Assembly: GCF_000814845.2 (NCBI RefSeq)
Contig: NZ_CP010431.2
Location: 1,550,001 to 1,614,000, forward strand
Direction: 5' to 3'
DNA: 64,000 bases
From: Pandoraea sputorum
GTDB taxonomy: Bacteria > Pseudomonadota > Gammaproteobacteria > Burkholderiales > Burkholderiaceae
In this document: in pieces, positions 54,650 through 64,000 of the stretch
How the letters are laid out: each line of letters begins with the position of its first letter
Numbering within the stretch: position 1 is the stretch's first letter
Position numbers and translations under genes: made by a program
Notes under the pieces: generated by a model
Database searches by the model: none
What the model was told of the DNA's origin: nothing
What the model saw: only the letters and a program-made list of their open reading frames with translations

Positions 54650-55471
54650 ATGACGTCGACGACAACCTCTACCCACGCCATCGGTACGACACCGACATCG
54701 CTCACGGGCGTGCATGCGCTCGTGACGGGCGGCGCGCGGGGCATTGGCGAAGCGGTGGCCCGCGCGCTGCTCGCGCAGGGCGCGCGCGTGACGCTGCTCG
54801 GTCGCAATGAAGCGAAGCTTGCGCAAGGCGTGCAAGCGTTGGCCGGGTTCGGTGAGGTGGCCTGGGTGGCGGCGGATATTTCGGACGCGACCGCGGTCGA
54901 GGCCGCTTTTGCCCGTGCCGCAGAGCGTTTCGGCCCGGTGCAGGTGCTCGTCAATAACGCGGGGCAGGCTGTGAGCGCGCCCTTCGGCAAGACGGACGCA
55001 GCGCTCTGGCAGCAGATGATCGACGTCAACCTGACGGGTACGTATCACTGCATCTCGGCCGCGCTGCCCAACATGGTGAGCGCTGGCTGGGGACGTATCG
55101 TCAATGTCGCCAGCACGGCTGGTCTTATCGGTTATCCGTACGTCACCGCGTATTGCGCGGCCAAGCACGGCGTGGTCGGTCTGACGCGGGCACTGGCACT
55201 GGAAGTCGCGAAGAAGGGCGTGACGGTGAATGCTGTCTGCCCGGGCTATACGGAAACGGACATCGTGCGTGAAGCGGTCGCGAACATTGTCGCCAAAACG
55301 GGGCGCAGCGAAGACGAAGCGCGTGCCGAGCTGTCGAAGCGCAATCCGCAGGGACGCCTCGTACAGCCGCAGGAAGTCGCCGATACGGTGCTGTGGCTGT
55401 GTCAGCCGGGCGCGGGCGCGGTGACGGGGCAGTCGATTGCGGTGGCTGGCGGGGAAGTGACCGTCGGCTAA
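54650..55471 (+). CDS. SDR family oxidoreductase
   Basis: 273 residues, AAGGA upstream, 9 bp after the monooxygenase gene. Classical SDR features: [16 protein letters not shown] (cofactor loop, about residues 25-40), NNAGQAV (about 104), and active-site residues in [25 protein letters not shown] (Ser, Tyr, Lys). NAD(P)-dependent. In this operon it would reduce or oxidize a hydroxy/keto-acyl-CoA formed after ring reduction, as in beta-oxidation-like steps. Confidence 0.9.
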   Translation: MTSTTTSTHAIGTTPTSLTGVHALVTGGARGIGEAVARALLAQGARVTLLGRNEAKLAQGVQALAGFGEVAWVAADISDATAVEAAFARAAERFGPVQVLVNNAGQAVSAPFGKTDAALWQQMIDVNLTGTYHCISAALPNMVSAGWGRIVNVASTAGLIGYPYVTAYCAAKHGVVGLTRALALEVAKKGVTVNAVCPGYTETDIVREAVANIVAKTGRSEDEARAELSKRNPQGRLVQPQEVADTVLWLCQPGAGAVTGQSIAVAGGEVTVG

Positions 55472-55612
55472 GTGTTGTGGGTGTGACGAAGACTCAGGAC
55501 GTTGCGTAGTCGGATGACCACGCAACGTCATTCTAACTAGCAGGATCGTTGGGCGTCATGGGCGGGGAACACCGACCCGGAGCGGCTCGACGATGGCAAA
55601 GGAGATCGGCCA

Positions 55613-56476
55613 ATGAGTGACGTGAAACTGACGATGGCGCATCACAAGCGCCCCTTCGCGAACTATGAAGCCAGGCACTTTCTGTGGTCGGTGTCGAACG
55701 ATGCGCAAGGGCGTCCGAGCATCGGCACGATCACGCTGAACCGTCCCGACAAGAAGAATCCGCTGACGTTCGACTCGTACGCCGAGCTGCGCGATCTGTT
55801 TCGCGGTCTGGTCTACGCAACGGACATCAAGACGGTTGTGGTGACGGGCGCAGGCGGCAATTTCTGCTCGGGTGGCGACGTCCACGAGATCATCGGGCCG
55901 CTCACGCAGATGAGCATGCCGGAGCTGCTGGATTTCACGCGCATGACGGGCGACCTCGTCAAGGCGATGCGTGCTTGTCCGCAGCCGATCATCAGCGCGA
56001 TTGACGGCATCTGTGCCGGTGCGGGCGCGATGGTGGCGCTGGCCTCGGACATGCGTCTGGGCACGCCGCAGACGAAGACGGCATTCCTGTTCGTGCGTGT
56101 GGGGCTGGCCGGTGCCGACATGGGCGCCTGCACGCTGCTGCCACGCATGATCGGGCAAGGTCGGGCGTCGGAGCTGCTTTACACCGGCCGCGTGATGACG
56201 GCGGAAGAGGGCCAGCAGTGGGGCTTCTTCAACGCGTTGCACGACGGTGGTGCGGTCCTCTCGGCAGCACAGACGCTGGCCGATCAGATCGCCTGCGGAC
56301 CGACCTTTGCGCACGGTGTGACGAAGAAGTTGCTGCATCAGGAATGGAATATGGGCGTGGACGAAGCCATCGAGGCGGAAGCCGAAGCACAAGCCATCTG
56401 CATGCAGACGAAGGATTTCCGCCGCGCTTACGACGCCTTCGTCGCAAAGCAAAAGCCGGTGTTCAAGGGCGACTGA
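55613..56476 (+). CDS. enoyl-CoA hydratase/isomerase family protein
   Basis: 287 residues from ATG 55613, with GGAG about 12 nt before. Crotonase fold: [20 protein letters not shown] (about residues 77-96, oxyanion hole), [20 protein letters not shown] (about 127-146), [16 protein letters not shown]. The usual catalytic Glu positions are not both obvious, so it may be a hydratase or a ring-cleaving hydrolase. It fits a beta-oxidation-like step on the alicyclic CoA intermediate. Confidence 0.88.
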   Translation: MSDVKLTMAHHKRPFANYEARHFLWSVSNDAQGRPSIGTITLNRPDKKNPLTFDSYAELRDLFRGLVYATDIKTVVVTGAGGNFCSGGDVHEIIGPLTQMSMPELLDFTRMTGDLVKAMRACPQPIISAIDGICAGAGAMVALASDMRLGTPQTKTAFLFVRVGLAGADMGACTLLPRMIGQGRASELLYTGRVMTAEEGQQWGFFNALHDGGAVLSAAQTLADQIACGPTFAHGVTKKLLHQEWNMGVDEAIEAEAEAQAICMQTKDFRRAYDAFVAKQKPVFKGD

Positions 56477-56479
56477 CCT

Positions 56480-57664
56480 ATGAGCGATATCACGCCTCAC
56501 AACGCACGTAATGCGGACTTTCTGGCCTGGCCGTTTTTCGACGACGCGCATCGCCGTCTCGGGACGGAACTCGATGACTGGTGCACGCGCGAACTGAAGG
56601 TCGACCATCACGCGGATACGGACGCGACGTGTGTCTCGCTGGTGCGTCAGTTGGGCCGCGCCGGATGGTTAAAGTACTGCGTGCCCGCGAGCCACGGCGG
56701 TGCGCTGGATCAGTTGGACTCGCGCGCGCTGTGTGTGCTGCGCGAAACGCTGGCGCGTCACGACGGTCTCGCCGATTTCGCCTTTGCGATGCAGGGACTC
56801 GGCAGCGGCGCGATCACGCTCGCGGGCGGCGACGCGCTCAAGCAACGCTATCTGCCGCGCGTGGCGTCGGGCGAGGCGATTGCCGCGTTCGCACTATCGG
56901 AGCCGGATGCCGGTTCGGATGTGGCGGCGATGGCCTGTTCGGCAACGCTGGACGGTGACCACTACGTGCTCAATGGCGAGAAGACGTGGATCTCCAACGG
57001 CGGCATTGCGGACTTTTACTGTGTGTTCGTTCGCACGGGCGAAGCGCCCGGGGCGCGTGGCATCAGCGCATTCGTGGTGGACTCGGACACGCCGGGCCTG
57101 ACGATCGCCGAGCGTATCGACGTGAGCGCACCGCATCCGTTGGCGCGTCTGAAGTTCGAGAACTGCCGCGTGGCAGCGTCGCAGCGTCTGGGCGACGCAG
57201 GGCAGGGCTTCAAGGTCGCGATGATGACGCTGGATATTTTCCGCGCATCGGTGGCGGCCGCCGCGCTGGGTTTTGCGCGTCGCGCACTGGATGAAGGGCT
57301 GGCACGCGCGAAGTCGCGCGAGATGTTCGGACAGACGCTCGCGGACTTCCAGTTGACGCAGGCGGCACTGGGGGACATGGCGACGTCGGTGGATGCTGCC
57401 GCGTTGCTGACGTACCGCGCCGCGTGGCAGCGCGACGTTCTGGGGCAACGCACGACGCGTGAAGCGGCGATGGCAAAGATGTTCTCGACGGAATCGGCGC
57501 AGCAGGTGATCGATCGCGCGTTGCAGATGTTCGGCGGTGCAGGCGTGGTGTCGGGCGCGGTGGTGGAGCGTCTGTATCGCGAGATCCGGTCGCTGCGGAT
57601 TTACGAAGGGGCAACGGAAGTACAGAAACTGATCATCGCGCGCGAACTGCTCAAGGACGGTTGA
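56480..57664 (+). CDS. acyl-CoA dehydrogenase
   Basis: 394 residues, 3 bp after the hydratase. Signatures: [20 protein letters not shown] (about residues 135-154), [17 protein letters not shown], and the C-terminal [23 protein letters not shown]-dependent removal of hydrogen at C2-C3 of an acyl-CoA, passing electrons to ETF. In the operon it likely oxidizes the ring-derived CoA ester. Confidence 0.92.
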   Translation: MSDITPHNARNADFLAWPFFDDAHRRLGTELDDWCTRELKVDHHADTDATCVSLVRQLGRAGWLKYCVPASHGGALDQLDSRALCVLRETLARHDGLADFAFAMQGLGSGAITLAGGDALKQRYLPRVASGEAIAAFALSEPDAGSDVAAMACSATLDGDHYVLNGEKTWISNGGIADFYCVFVRTGEAPGARGISAFVVDSDTPGLTIAERIDVSAPHPLARLKFENCRVAASQRLGDAGQGFKVAMMTLDIFRASVAAAALGFARRALDEGLARAKSREMFGQTLADFQLTQAALGDMATSVDAAALLTYRAAWQRDVLGQRTTREAAMAKMFSTESAQQVIDRALQMFGGAGVVSGAVVERLYREIRSLRIYEGATEVQKLIIARELLKDG

Positions 57665-57866
57665 TCGTTCGCATTCGGCAGTCGACGCGCGGGACAAGCT
57701 TTGACAAGTCCATGGCAGTTACACGGCGGGACTTGGGATGTGCGCAGTGGCAACCCACGGAGACAGGGATGGCATGGCGTCTTGCAATAACACTTGGAAG
57801 CACTAGGACTCCGTCGGGCGCGAAGCGCCGGCGTCATGCTTGATTACCGGGGGCAAGGAGAAGCAC

Positions 57867-59510
57867 ATGGAACGATCTGGACATCTCGACACTTTCGCGC
57901 GCGACAATCTGCCGCCTGCCGATCAGTGGCCCGAGTTTCTGCTGGACAATCCGGACGTGGCGTATCCGGCGCGCTTGAACTGCGCTGCCGAGTTGCTGGA
58001 CCACGCGATTGCGCAGGGACGCGGCGACGCGCCTGCGATTTATTCGGTGGAGAACGGCCAGCCGACGGTGACGACGTATCTCGGTTTGCGCGAGATGGTG
58101 GACCGCATCGCCCATGTGTTGCGCAACGATATGGCGCTGGTGCCGGGCAATCGCGTGTTGCTGCGTGGCCCGAACAATTTGTTCATGGCGGCCGCATGGC
58201 TTGCGGTGATCAAGGCCGGGCTGGTCGGTGTGCCGACGATGCCGCTGCTGCGTGCGAAGGAACTCAAGCAGATCGTCGATAAGGCGGAGGTAACGGCTGC
58301 GTTGTGCGATGGCAGGCTTAAGGAAGAGCTGGAATTCAACCGTCAGGCAGGGCATGAGTACTTCTGTCCGGTGCTGTCGAAGGTGGTGTATTTCCACGAC
58401 GTTGGTGAGGACTCACTGGAGGCCCGTATGGCCCATCAGCCAGCGAGCTTCGACGCCTGCGACACGGCTGCGGACGACGTCTGTCTGATCGCCTTCACCA
58501 GCGGTACGACGGGCCAGCCGAAGGGCACGATGCACTTCCATCGCGACGTGCTCGCGATGTGCGATCTGTTTCCGCGTCACGTGCTGAAGCCGGGGCCGGA
58601 CGACATCTTCTGCGGCACTCCCCCGTTAGCGTTCACTTTCGGTACGGGCGGCTTGCTGACGTTCCCGTTGCGCGTTGGCGCAGCAACGGTGTTGCTGGAG
58701 AAGCTCACGCCGGACAGCCTGCTGCAAGCTATCGCCGATTACCGCGCGACGATCTGTTTCACGGCCCCTACGTTCTATCGTCAGATGGCGGGGCTTGTGG
58801 GTAAGTACGAACTTTCGAGTCTGAAGAAGACGGTGTCCGCCGGTGAGGCGCTGCCGGATGCGACGCGTCAGTTGTGGAAGCAGGCGTCGGGCATCGAGAT
58901 GATCGACGGCATCGGCGGCACGGAGATGATTCACATCTTTATCTCGGCCGCCAATGGCGACGTGGTGCCTGGCGCGATCGGTAAGCCGGTGCCCGGCTAC
59001 ATCGCGATGATCGTGGACGAGAACATGCAACCGCTGCCCCCGGGGCAAGTGGGCAAGCTCGCCGTGAAGGGGCCGACGGGGTGCCGTTACCTCGCCGACC
59101 CGCGTCAGACGAATTACGTGAAGAACGGCTGGAATCTGCCGGGCGATACGTTTATGTGCGACGAAGCGGGCAATTACTACTATCAGGCGCGCTCGGACGA
59201 CATGATCGTCTCGGCGGGCTATAACATTGCGGGTCCGGAAGTGGAGTCGGCGCTGCTGCAGCACCCGGCGGTCGCGGAGTGCGGGGTAGTCGGTGCCGAC
59301 GACGAGATGCGCGGTCAGATCGTGAAGGCTTACGTGGTGCTCAAGTCGGGGCAGGCCCGTGACGATGCGATGGTGAAGACGCTTCAGGAGTATGTGAAGG
59401 CTAACATCGCGCCGTATAAGTACCCGCGGGCGATTGAGTTCGTCGACACGCTGCCGCGCACGGAGACCGGTAAGCTGCAACGCTTCAAGCTGCGTCAGAT
59501 GGCGCAGTAA
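57867..59510 (+). CDS. aryl-CoA ligase (2-aminobenzoate/benzoate-CoA ligase family)
   Basis: 547 residues from ATG 57867 with AAGGAG 6 nt before; the in-frame upstream start at 57840 lacks one. ATP-binding motif FTSGTTGQPKGTMHFHRDVL (about 210-229), IGGTEMIHIF (about 350), YYYQARSDDMIVSAGYNIAG hinge (about 431-450) and PRTETGKLQRFKLR with the catalytic Lys at the end. Closest pattern is the benzoate/2-aminobenzoate-CoA ligase family. It would activate the aromatic acid that the monooxygenase then attacks. A 200-bp gap separates it from the dehydrogenase. Confidence 0.87.
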   Translation: MERSGHLDTFARDNLPPADQWPEFLLDNPDVAYPARLNCAAELLDHAIAQGRGDAPAIYSVENGQPTVTTYLGLREMVDRIAHVLRNDMALVPGNRVLLRGPNNLFMAAAWLAVIKAGLVGVPTMPLLRAKELKQIVDKAEVTAALCDGRLKEELEFNRQAGHEYFCPVLSKVVYFHDVGEDSLEARMAHQPASFDACDTAADDVCLIAFTSGTTGQPKGTMHFHRDVLAMCDLFPRHVLKPGPDDIFCGTPPLAFTFGTGGLLTFPLRVGAATVLLEKLTPDSLLQAIADYRATICFTAPTFYRQMAGLVGKYELSSLKKTVSAGEALPDATRQLWKQASGIEMIDGIGGTEMIHIFISAANGDVVPGAIGKPVPGYIAMIVDENMQPLPPGQVGKLAVKGPTGCRYLADPRQTNYVKNGWNLPGDTFMCDEAGNYYYQARSDDMIVSAGYNIAGPEVESALLQHPAVAECGVVGADDEMRGQIVKAYVVLKSGQARDDAMVKTLQEYVKANIAPYKYPRAIEFVDTLPRTETGKLQRFKLRQMAQ

Positions 59511-59575
59511 TACGATAACTACAAAGCTCAGGGTGCTCCAGTGGGCACCCACTGACTTTGGCAGGGGAGGACGCA

Positions 59576-60049
59576 ATGACAACGAAAACCGATGTCGCGG
59601 AACACGCTTTCGTGAAACCGCTTCTGGTGCGCTTCAAACACTGCGACCCGGCAGGCATCGTGTTTTATCCGCGCTACTTCGAGATGATCAACGATCTCGT
59701 CGAAGACTGGTGCGCCGAAGGCCTCGGCCTGTCGTTCGGCGACATGCACCTGCGCAATGGCATGGGCGTGCCCACGGCAAACATCGAATGCCGTTTCAGT
59801 GCCCCGAGCTTTCTGGGCGAGACGCTGCAACGCTCGCTGGAAGTGACCCGTCTCGGTCGCTCGTCCATGACGCTGCGTATCCGCTTCGCCGGCGCTAACG
59901 ACGAAACCCGCCTGCAAGCCACGCTCGTGCTGGTCTGGGTCGCAAAAGGCGAGGGCGGCAAACCCGCCCCGATCCCTGTGCCCCCAGCCCAACGCGACGC
60001 GATTGTCCGCTTTGCTTCACCCGATTCTGTGATTGAAGGAGTGTCCTGA
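59576..60049 (+). CDS. 4-hydroxybenzoyl-CoA thioesterase-like (hotdog) thioesterase
   Basis: 157 residues from ATG 59576, preceded by GGGGAGG. Hotdog thioesterase motif with the catalytic Asp: RFKHCDPAGIVFYPRYFEMI (about residues 19-38), followed by ECRFSAPSFLGETL. It hydrolyses aromatic or alicyclic CoA thioesters; in the operon it may release dead-end CoA esters. The stop overlaps the next start (TGATG). Confidence 0.9.
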   Translation: MTTKTDVAEHAFVKPLLVRFKHCDPAGIVFYPRYFEMINDLVEDWCAEGLGLSFGDMHLRNGMGVPTANIECRFSAPSFLGETLQRSLEVTRLGRSSMTLRIRFAGANDETRLQATLVLVWVAKGEGGKPAPIPVPPAQRDAIVRFASPDSVIEGVS

Positions 60050-60459
60050 TGCTGCAAGTTCTCCAACCGCCCGAATGGGCAAAACCGCGCGGCTACGCCA
60101 ACGGCATGGCCTTCGAAATGACGGCAGGCAGCCGCATCATCTTCGTCGGCGGTCAGATCGGCTGGAATGGGCAGCAACGCTTCGAGACGGATGATTTCGC
60201 ACTTCAGGTGCGCCAAACGCTCGAGAATATCGTCGCGATCCTCGCGCAAGGTAACGCCAAGCCCGAACACATCGTTCGCATGACCTGGTACGTGAAGAAC
60301 AAACGCGAATACGTCGCCAACTATCCCGCCATCGGCGAACACTATCGCGCCGTCATCGGACGCCATTTCCCCGCGATGACCGCTGTGGAAGTTGCCGATC
60401 TTGTTGAGGACGAAGCTAAGGTCGAGATCGAAGTGACGGCTGTTGTGCCTGCTGTCTGA
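60049..60459 (+). CDS. RidA family protein (enamine/imine deaminase)
   Basis: 136 residues, starting inside the thioesterase stop. RidA/YjgF fold: IIFVGGQIGWNGQQRFETDD (about residues 25-44), VRQTLENIVAILAQGNAKPE, HIVRMTWYVKN, MTAVEVADLVEDEAKVEIEV. The canonical arginine of deaminating RidA proteins (near 105-110) is not in the usual R-x-A-V-E context; the segment reads FPAMTAVEV, so activity may differ. In this pathway an enamine from an amino-substituted ring would be a natural substrate. Confidence 0.88.
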   Translation: MLQVLQPPEWAKPRGYANGMAFEMTAGSRIIFVGGQIGWNGQQRFETDDFALQVRQTLENIVAILAQGNAKPEHIVRMTWYVKNKREYVANYPAIGEHYRAVIGRHFPAMTAVEVADLVEDEAKVEIEVTAVVPAV

Positions 60460-60523
60460 TTCTTTCTCGCCCTGTCTCGCGCGCTCTCGTGCTCTCTCGT
60501 GCTCTCTTAAAACCTTCCCCCTA

Positions 60524-60592
60524 ACGGACCGGGGCCCCTTTCCGCCGCTCAGACATAAACCCAACTCGCTGCAGAAAGGCGCCCCGGTCCGT
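60524..60592. repeat. long inverted repeat after the catabolic operon
   Basis: ACGGACCGGGGC (60524-60535) pairs perfectly with 60581-60592, and CCTTTC (60537-60542) pairs with GAAAGG (60574-60579), leaving a loop of about 31 nt. Strong enough to act as a transcript-end structure, without a T run. The rest of the 414-bp gap (60460-60873) holds no gene I can support. Confidence 0.6.
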
Positions 60593-60822
60593 CTCCCTCG
60601 AAGCACCCAGTGCCTCAACCGACACCGCCCGATTCCCGCTTCCTTAATCGAAGCCGTCGTCCCGTTGACACCGCTCTACTCAAGCGCAGTCGCGACGTCA
60701 CACCCGCCCCGCACGTGCTCCGCAACTGCTGCGGGACGGCCGTGCCGTCGCCCACACGCTTCCTCTCCCTCCCAACGCCTCACCGCGTTCCTCTGCGCTT
60801 CACTTTGCTTTCTCCCACCCAA

Positions 60823-60848
60823 TAAAAACGCCGGGCATCGCCCGGCGT
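60823..60848 (-). terminator. intrinsic terminator after allA
   Basis: ACGCCGGGC (60828-60836) with its complement 60840-60848, 3-nt loop; on the minus strand it is followed by a T run (AAAAA at 60824-60828). It ends the ureide operon 26 bp past the allA stop. Confidence 0.9.
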
Positions 60849-60873
60849 CTCTTTGTCCCACTGACTTCATTCC

Positions 60874-61407
60874 TCACGCAGCCTTCTGCGCTCCCTGCAC
60901 CGCATCCAACTCAACCTGCGTCAGCAAGTACACACCCGGCAAATCCTGCTCGTCACAGTTGTGGCCGTCACCACCCCGGTCCACCACCACGAAGTCGCTC
61001 ACCTCATCCAACGCCAACAACGGGTGATGCCACACGCCTCTCGCATAGTTCACGCCCTGCCAGCCATCCGAGACGAACGCACGCATCTTGCTCACGTCCA
61101 ACTCGCCCGCCGGGGCGACAACCACCAGATACGGCGTCGTCTTCAACGGGATGAACGCCTGACTGCCCAACGGGTGACGCTCCAACATCTTCACCTCGTA
61201 CGGCAACTGCCTCGGCTGGCCTCGGAAGACGTTCACCAACGTACGCCCACCCTCCGGACCCAGATCCACCGTCGCCAAATCATGGAATCGCTCGGTCGTC
61301 CCGCCATTGATCGCGAAATGCTTCGCACCCTCCAACTCGATCACATCGCCGAACGGCGCGAACGCCTCCCGCGTCAATCGCTCGATCTTCAATGCCGGTC
61401 CCACCAT
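60874..61407 (-). CDS. allA: ureidoglycolate lyase
   Basis: 177 residues. Typical AllA sequence: [18 protein letters not shown] at the start, [20 protein letters not shown] (about 58-77), then [29 protein letters not shown] and [15 protein letters not shown] (about 143-157). It converts ureidoglycolate to glyoxylate and urea in allantoin/purine breakdown. 50 bp after alc on the same strand. Confidence 0.95.
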   Translation of the reverse strand: MVGPALKIERLTREAFAPFGDVIELEGAKHFAINGGTTERFHDLATVDLGPEGGRTLVNVFRGQPRQLPYEVKMLERHPLGSQAFIPLKTTPYLVVVAPAGELDVSKMRAFVSDGWQGVNYARGVWHHPLLALDEVSDFVVVDRGGDGHNCDEQDLPGVYLLTQVELDAVQGAQKAA

Positions 61408-61457
61408 GTCACGCTCCTTGTTCTCTCTGTTCGTTTTGCTCTGCGACTTCTAAACCA

Positions 61458-62480
61458 TTACGCCTTCTTGTCGCTCAACCGGCCCCACAGTCGCAGACGC
61501 GATACGCCACCATCCGGAATGATGTTGAAACGGATGTGCGTGATCGCCCCCAACTTCTGCACCTGCTCTTCAAAGTAGAACTGCTTGTCCATCGCCAACT
61601 TCTGCTCCGGCAACAACACCGGCCAGAACATCGATTGCGTAATCAGCGACTGCTCAGTGCCGCCCGTCACATACGCCGCCTGGATGGAGCAGCGGTCCGG
61701 GAAGTTGCCCTTGAAGTGCGCCGTATCCACCTCGATCTTGCCAATTTCACCCGGCTGCGCCAACGCAATAATCGCCCAGTCGTTACCCGGCTCACGACGA
61801 CGGCGCGTCTCCCACCCATCCCCCATGTTCACACCTCGGCCCGGCATCAGCAGGTTCGACGCCAAACCGAAGTGCTGGTTGTTCGCTGCCACGACGTAGC
61901 CGCCGTTTTCCATCGCAATCAGATCGATCAGCTCATCTCGCGAACGGCCCGCCCAGTCGCTCTGCGGCAACCCATACAAGCGCAGACGCGCGAGACCACC
62001 ATCCGGGTACAGGTTCACGCGCACGTGCGTCGCTGCGCGCTGCTGCGTGATGGCATGGTAGTGGTGCGAGTTGCCCTGCAACGTGGTCGACGGCAGCAGT
62101 TCGAACCATTCGGCCGACTCGTTCGGTGCGCCGTCCGGGCTGTAGCAGCCCTCAAGCGACGCGGCCGGTGGGAAGTTGCCCGTGAAGTGGCTCGTATCCA
62201 GATCGACACCGAACAACACGCCCGGGCGCGCCAGCTTGACGATGCACCAGTCGTAACCGTTCACACGCTTGCGACGCGTCTCCCAACCATCCATCCACTT
62301 GCCGTTCTCGTCGTACTTGCCCGGGATGAACACCGCCGGTTCCGGGTTGAGCATGCGCTCTTTGGCCGCGAAGAATTCGTCGGTGGCGACGAGCGCCTCA
62401 GCCCCCAGACGCGGGTCGGCCAGATTCACATAACGGCGCACGAAGTCCGGTGCGTTCGGGTCTTGCGGGACGAGGGCCAT
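61458..62480 (-). CDS. alc: allantoicase
   Basis: 340 residues from ATG 62480, which has GGAG 11 nt upstream and fits family N-termini ([20 protein letters not shown]); ATG 62516 adds a serine-rich stretch. Two related jelly-roll halves are visible, each with a DGWETRR motif and a D-x-x-H-F-x-G-N-F-P motif: [20 protein letters not shown] and [20 protein letters not shown]. It hydrolyses allantoate to ureidoglycolate and urea, the step before allA. Confidence 0.95.
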   Translation of the reverse strand: MALVPQDPNAPDFVRRYVNLADPRLGAEALVATDEFFAAKERMLNPEPAVFIPGKYDENGKWMDGWETRRKRVNGYDWCIVKLARPGVLFGVDLDTSHFTGNFPPAASLEGCYSPDGAPNESAEWFELLPSTTLQGNSHHYHAITQQRAATHVRVNLYPDGGLARLRLYGLPQSDWAGRSRDELIDLIAMENGGYVVAANNQHFGLASNLLMPGRGVNMGDGWETRRRREPGNDWAIIALAQPGEIGKIEVDTAHFKGNFPDRCSIQAAYVTGGTEQSLITQSMFWPVLLPEQKLAMDKQFYFEEQVQKLGAITHIRFNIIPDGGVSRLRLWGRLSDKKA

Positions 62481-62599
62481 GTTGCTATCTACTCCAGATG
62501 ATGATGCCGACGCCATTGTTCTCAGCGTCGGCAGAAATTACTCGGTTGTTGTGAGGGGCGCAGCATCCGCCGCGACCCTCGCATGCTTTACTTAGTGGG

Positions 62600-63925
62600 T
62601 CAGCGTGTCAGCGCAGCATTTGCCGGTGCGCCTTCGATGCCGTCTTCAGACGCCGCAATCGGCTCGTACGGCAACACGCCATCCAGGACTTTGTGTGCTC
62701 TCGCGAAGTCGACGTCTTTTTCCCATGCGGCCACAACGAGCGTCGCCACACAGTTGCCCAACAAGTTGGTGATGGCTCGCGCAATCCCGACGAACCAGTC
62801 GACCGGCAGAATCAGCACTAGGCCGATCACGGGGATGGCGGGAATGGCCGCCAGCGTCGCCGCCAGAATCACGATCGCCGAGCCCGGAATCCCATGCGCA
62901 CCCTTGGACGTCAGCAGCGATACCAACACCACCAGAATCAGGTCGTGCATCGACAACGGCGTGTTGGTGGCCTGCGCAATGAAGATGACCGCGAGCGTCA
63001 GGTAGATGGAGAAGCCGTCGAGGTTGAACGAGTATCCCGTCGGGACGACCAGACCCACGGTCGACTTTTTGATGCCCATCCATTCAAGCTTGCGCATGAT
63101 CGCGGGCAATACCGCATCCGACGACGCCGTGCCCAACACGATCGACAACTCCTCACGGAAGTACTTGATGAACTTGAAGATGTTGAAACCCGCCAGACGC
63201 AACACCCCACCCAGTACCACCGTCACGAACACGAAGCAGCTCGCGTAGAACACCAGCACGAGCAAACCCAGTTGCTTGAGCGACGACGCACCGTACTTGC
63301 CCGTGGTGAACGCCACCGCGCCCAGCACGCCCAGCGGCGCGAGCCGGATGATGAACGCCATCACGCGAAAGAAGACATGGCTCAGGTCTTCGATGAATCG
63401 CGCCACCGGACGGCCCCGCTCACCCAACGCGGCCAGCGCACAACCGAACATGACGGAGAAGACGAGGATCTGCAGGATGTCGCCTTTGGCAAAGGCGTCG
63501 GTAATGGTGTCGGGGATGATCTTCAGCAAGAAGCCCGCCGTGTCTTTCAGGCTCTTGGCATGCTCGGTGTAGGCCGCCATCGAACCGGCGTCAAGACTGC
63601 GGATGTCGATGTTCATGCCCGCGCCAGGACGCGTCACCCAAGCCAGCACCGCACCAATGACAAGCGCGAAGGTGGTGATGATCTCGAAGTACAAGATCGC
63701 CTTGACGCCCACCCGGCCCACTTTGCGCAAGTCGCCCGCGCTCGCCATGCCGCTCACGACGACGCAGAAAACGATCGGGCCAATCACCATCTTGATGAGC
63801 TTCAGAAAGCCATCGCCCAACGGACGCAACGACTCTCCCAACTGCGGAAACCAGATGCCTAACGCCACACCCACTATCAACGCAATAACGACTCGGCCAA
63901 ACAACGAACGAAACAGCTTGGGCAT
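62600..63925 (-). CDS. dctA: C4-dicarboxylate transporter DctA
   Basis: 441 residues from ATG 63925, with AGAGGAG about 7 nt upstream. DAACS-family features: LKLIKMVIGPIVFCVVVSGM, FREELSIVLGTASSDAVLPA (serine-rich hairpin region), and KSTVGLVVPTGYSFNLDGFS (binding-site motif). It imports succinate, fumarate and malate with cations or protons. It precedes alc by 119 bp on the same strand; whether they share a transcript is unclear, as DctA is not an allantoate carrier by family. Confidence 0.93.
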   Translation of the reverse strand: MPKLFRSLFGRVVIALIVGVALGIWFPQLGESLRPLGDGFLKLIKMVIGPIVFCVVVSGMASAGDLRKVGRVGVKAILYFEIITTFALVIGAVLAWVTRPGAGMNIDIRSLDAGSMAAYTEHAKSLKDTAGFLLKIIPDTITDAFAKGDILQILVFSVMFGCALAALGERGRPVARFIEDLSHVFFRVMAFIIRLAPLGVLGAVAFTTGKYGASSLKQLGLLVLVFYASCFVFVTVVLGGVLRLAGFNIFKFIKYFREELSIVLGTASSDAVLPAIMRKLEWMGIKKSTVGLVVPTGYSFNLDGFSIYLTLAVIFIAQATNTPLSMHDLILVVLVSLLTSKGAHGIPGSAIVILAATLAAIPAIPVIGLVLILPVDWFVGIARAITNLLGNCVATLVVAAWEKDVDFARAHKVLDGVLPYEPIAASEDGIEGAPANAALTR

Positions 63926-64000
63926 GGTTTGTCTCCTCTGCCTGCGCAACTCACTCTCTAGGATTTCGCAATCTCGATTTCAACGGGATTGAACGGACTG

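Noticed and set aside
52262..55531. Two long minus-strand frames (520 and 540 codons)
   Set aside because: They mirror the monooxygenase fusion and the SDR gene, both of which show catalytic motifs on the plus strand.

Overview
The window is GC-rich with beta-proteobacterial (Burkholderiales) gene content. The gloB / methyltransferase / rnhA / dnaQ block, monomeric isocitrate dehydrogenase, Burkholderia-type porin, DUF2867 and DUF5076 proteins and several MFS carriers all point that way. The lasso-peptide precursor at 22861 encodes a predicted 33-residue core with an 8-residue ring and a long tail carrying two cysteines. This fits what I remember of pandonodin from Pandoraea, so a Pandoraea chromosome is the best guess; this rests on memory, not a search.

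Layout. 1-9 kb: the 5' end of a MocR/GntR regulator divergent from a GNAT acetyltransferase, an NCS2 purine permease, a porin, a predicted metal-dependent hydrolase divergent from a TetR regulator, a Na/Pi-cotransporter-like protein, an unannotated 61-codon ORF with a strong ribosome binding site, and an MFS carrier. 9-13 kb: an ACS-type MFS carrier behind a leader with three hairpins, convergent with monomeric icd. 13.7-16.5 kb: a DUF560/Slam-like outer-membrane protein followed by a non-lipidated exported protein, a probable type XI secretion pair. 16.6-22.7 kb: a DUF2867 protein, tRNA-Val(CAC), dnaQ, rnhA, a methyltransferase, gloB and mltD.

22.8-27.6 kb: a lasso-peptide operon (A precursor, B protease, C cyclase, D exporter). 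The C protein is split into two ORFs joined by an ATGA overlap next to a G-rich tract. 27.7-35.1 kb: prpE, a DHA2 drug-efflux-type MFS gene, a LysR regulator divergent from an M20 peptidase / MHS transporter operon. 35.1-52 kb: a contact-dependent inhibition (CDI) island on the minus strand in cdiB-cdiA-cdiI order. It has a giant cdiA with a frameshift, a small membrane immunity candidate, an orphan toxin-tail/immunity module, further cdiA fragments, two decayed IS5-family copies, and an AT-rich truncated membrane gene between them.

52.2-60.5 kb: a catabolic operon (flavin monooxygenase/Old-Yellow-Enzyme fusion, SDR, enoyl-CoA hydratase, acyl-CoA dehydrogenase, aryl-CoA ligase, 4HBT thioesterase, RidA). 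It matches the aerobic 2-aminobenzoyl-CoA (anthranilate) pathway. 60.8-64 kb: allA, alc and dctA on the minus strand, for ureide (allantoate) use and C4-dicarboxylate uptake.

Points most worth a second look are the split lasso cyclase, the type XI pair, the modular toxin tails with related membrane immunity proteins, the structured leader at 9220-9308, and the 14-bp palindrome upstream of icd. No CRISPR array, rRNA or intact insertion sequence was seen.
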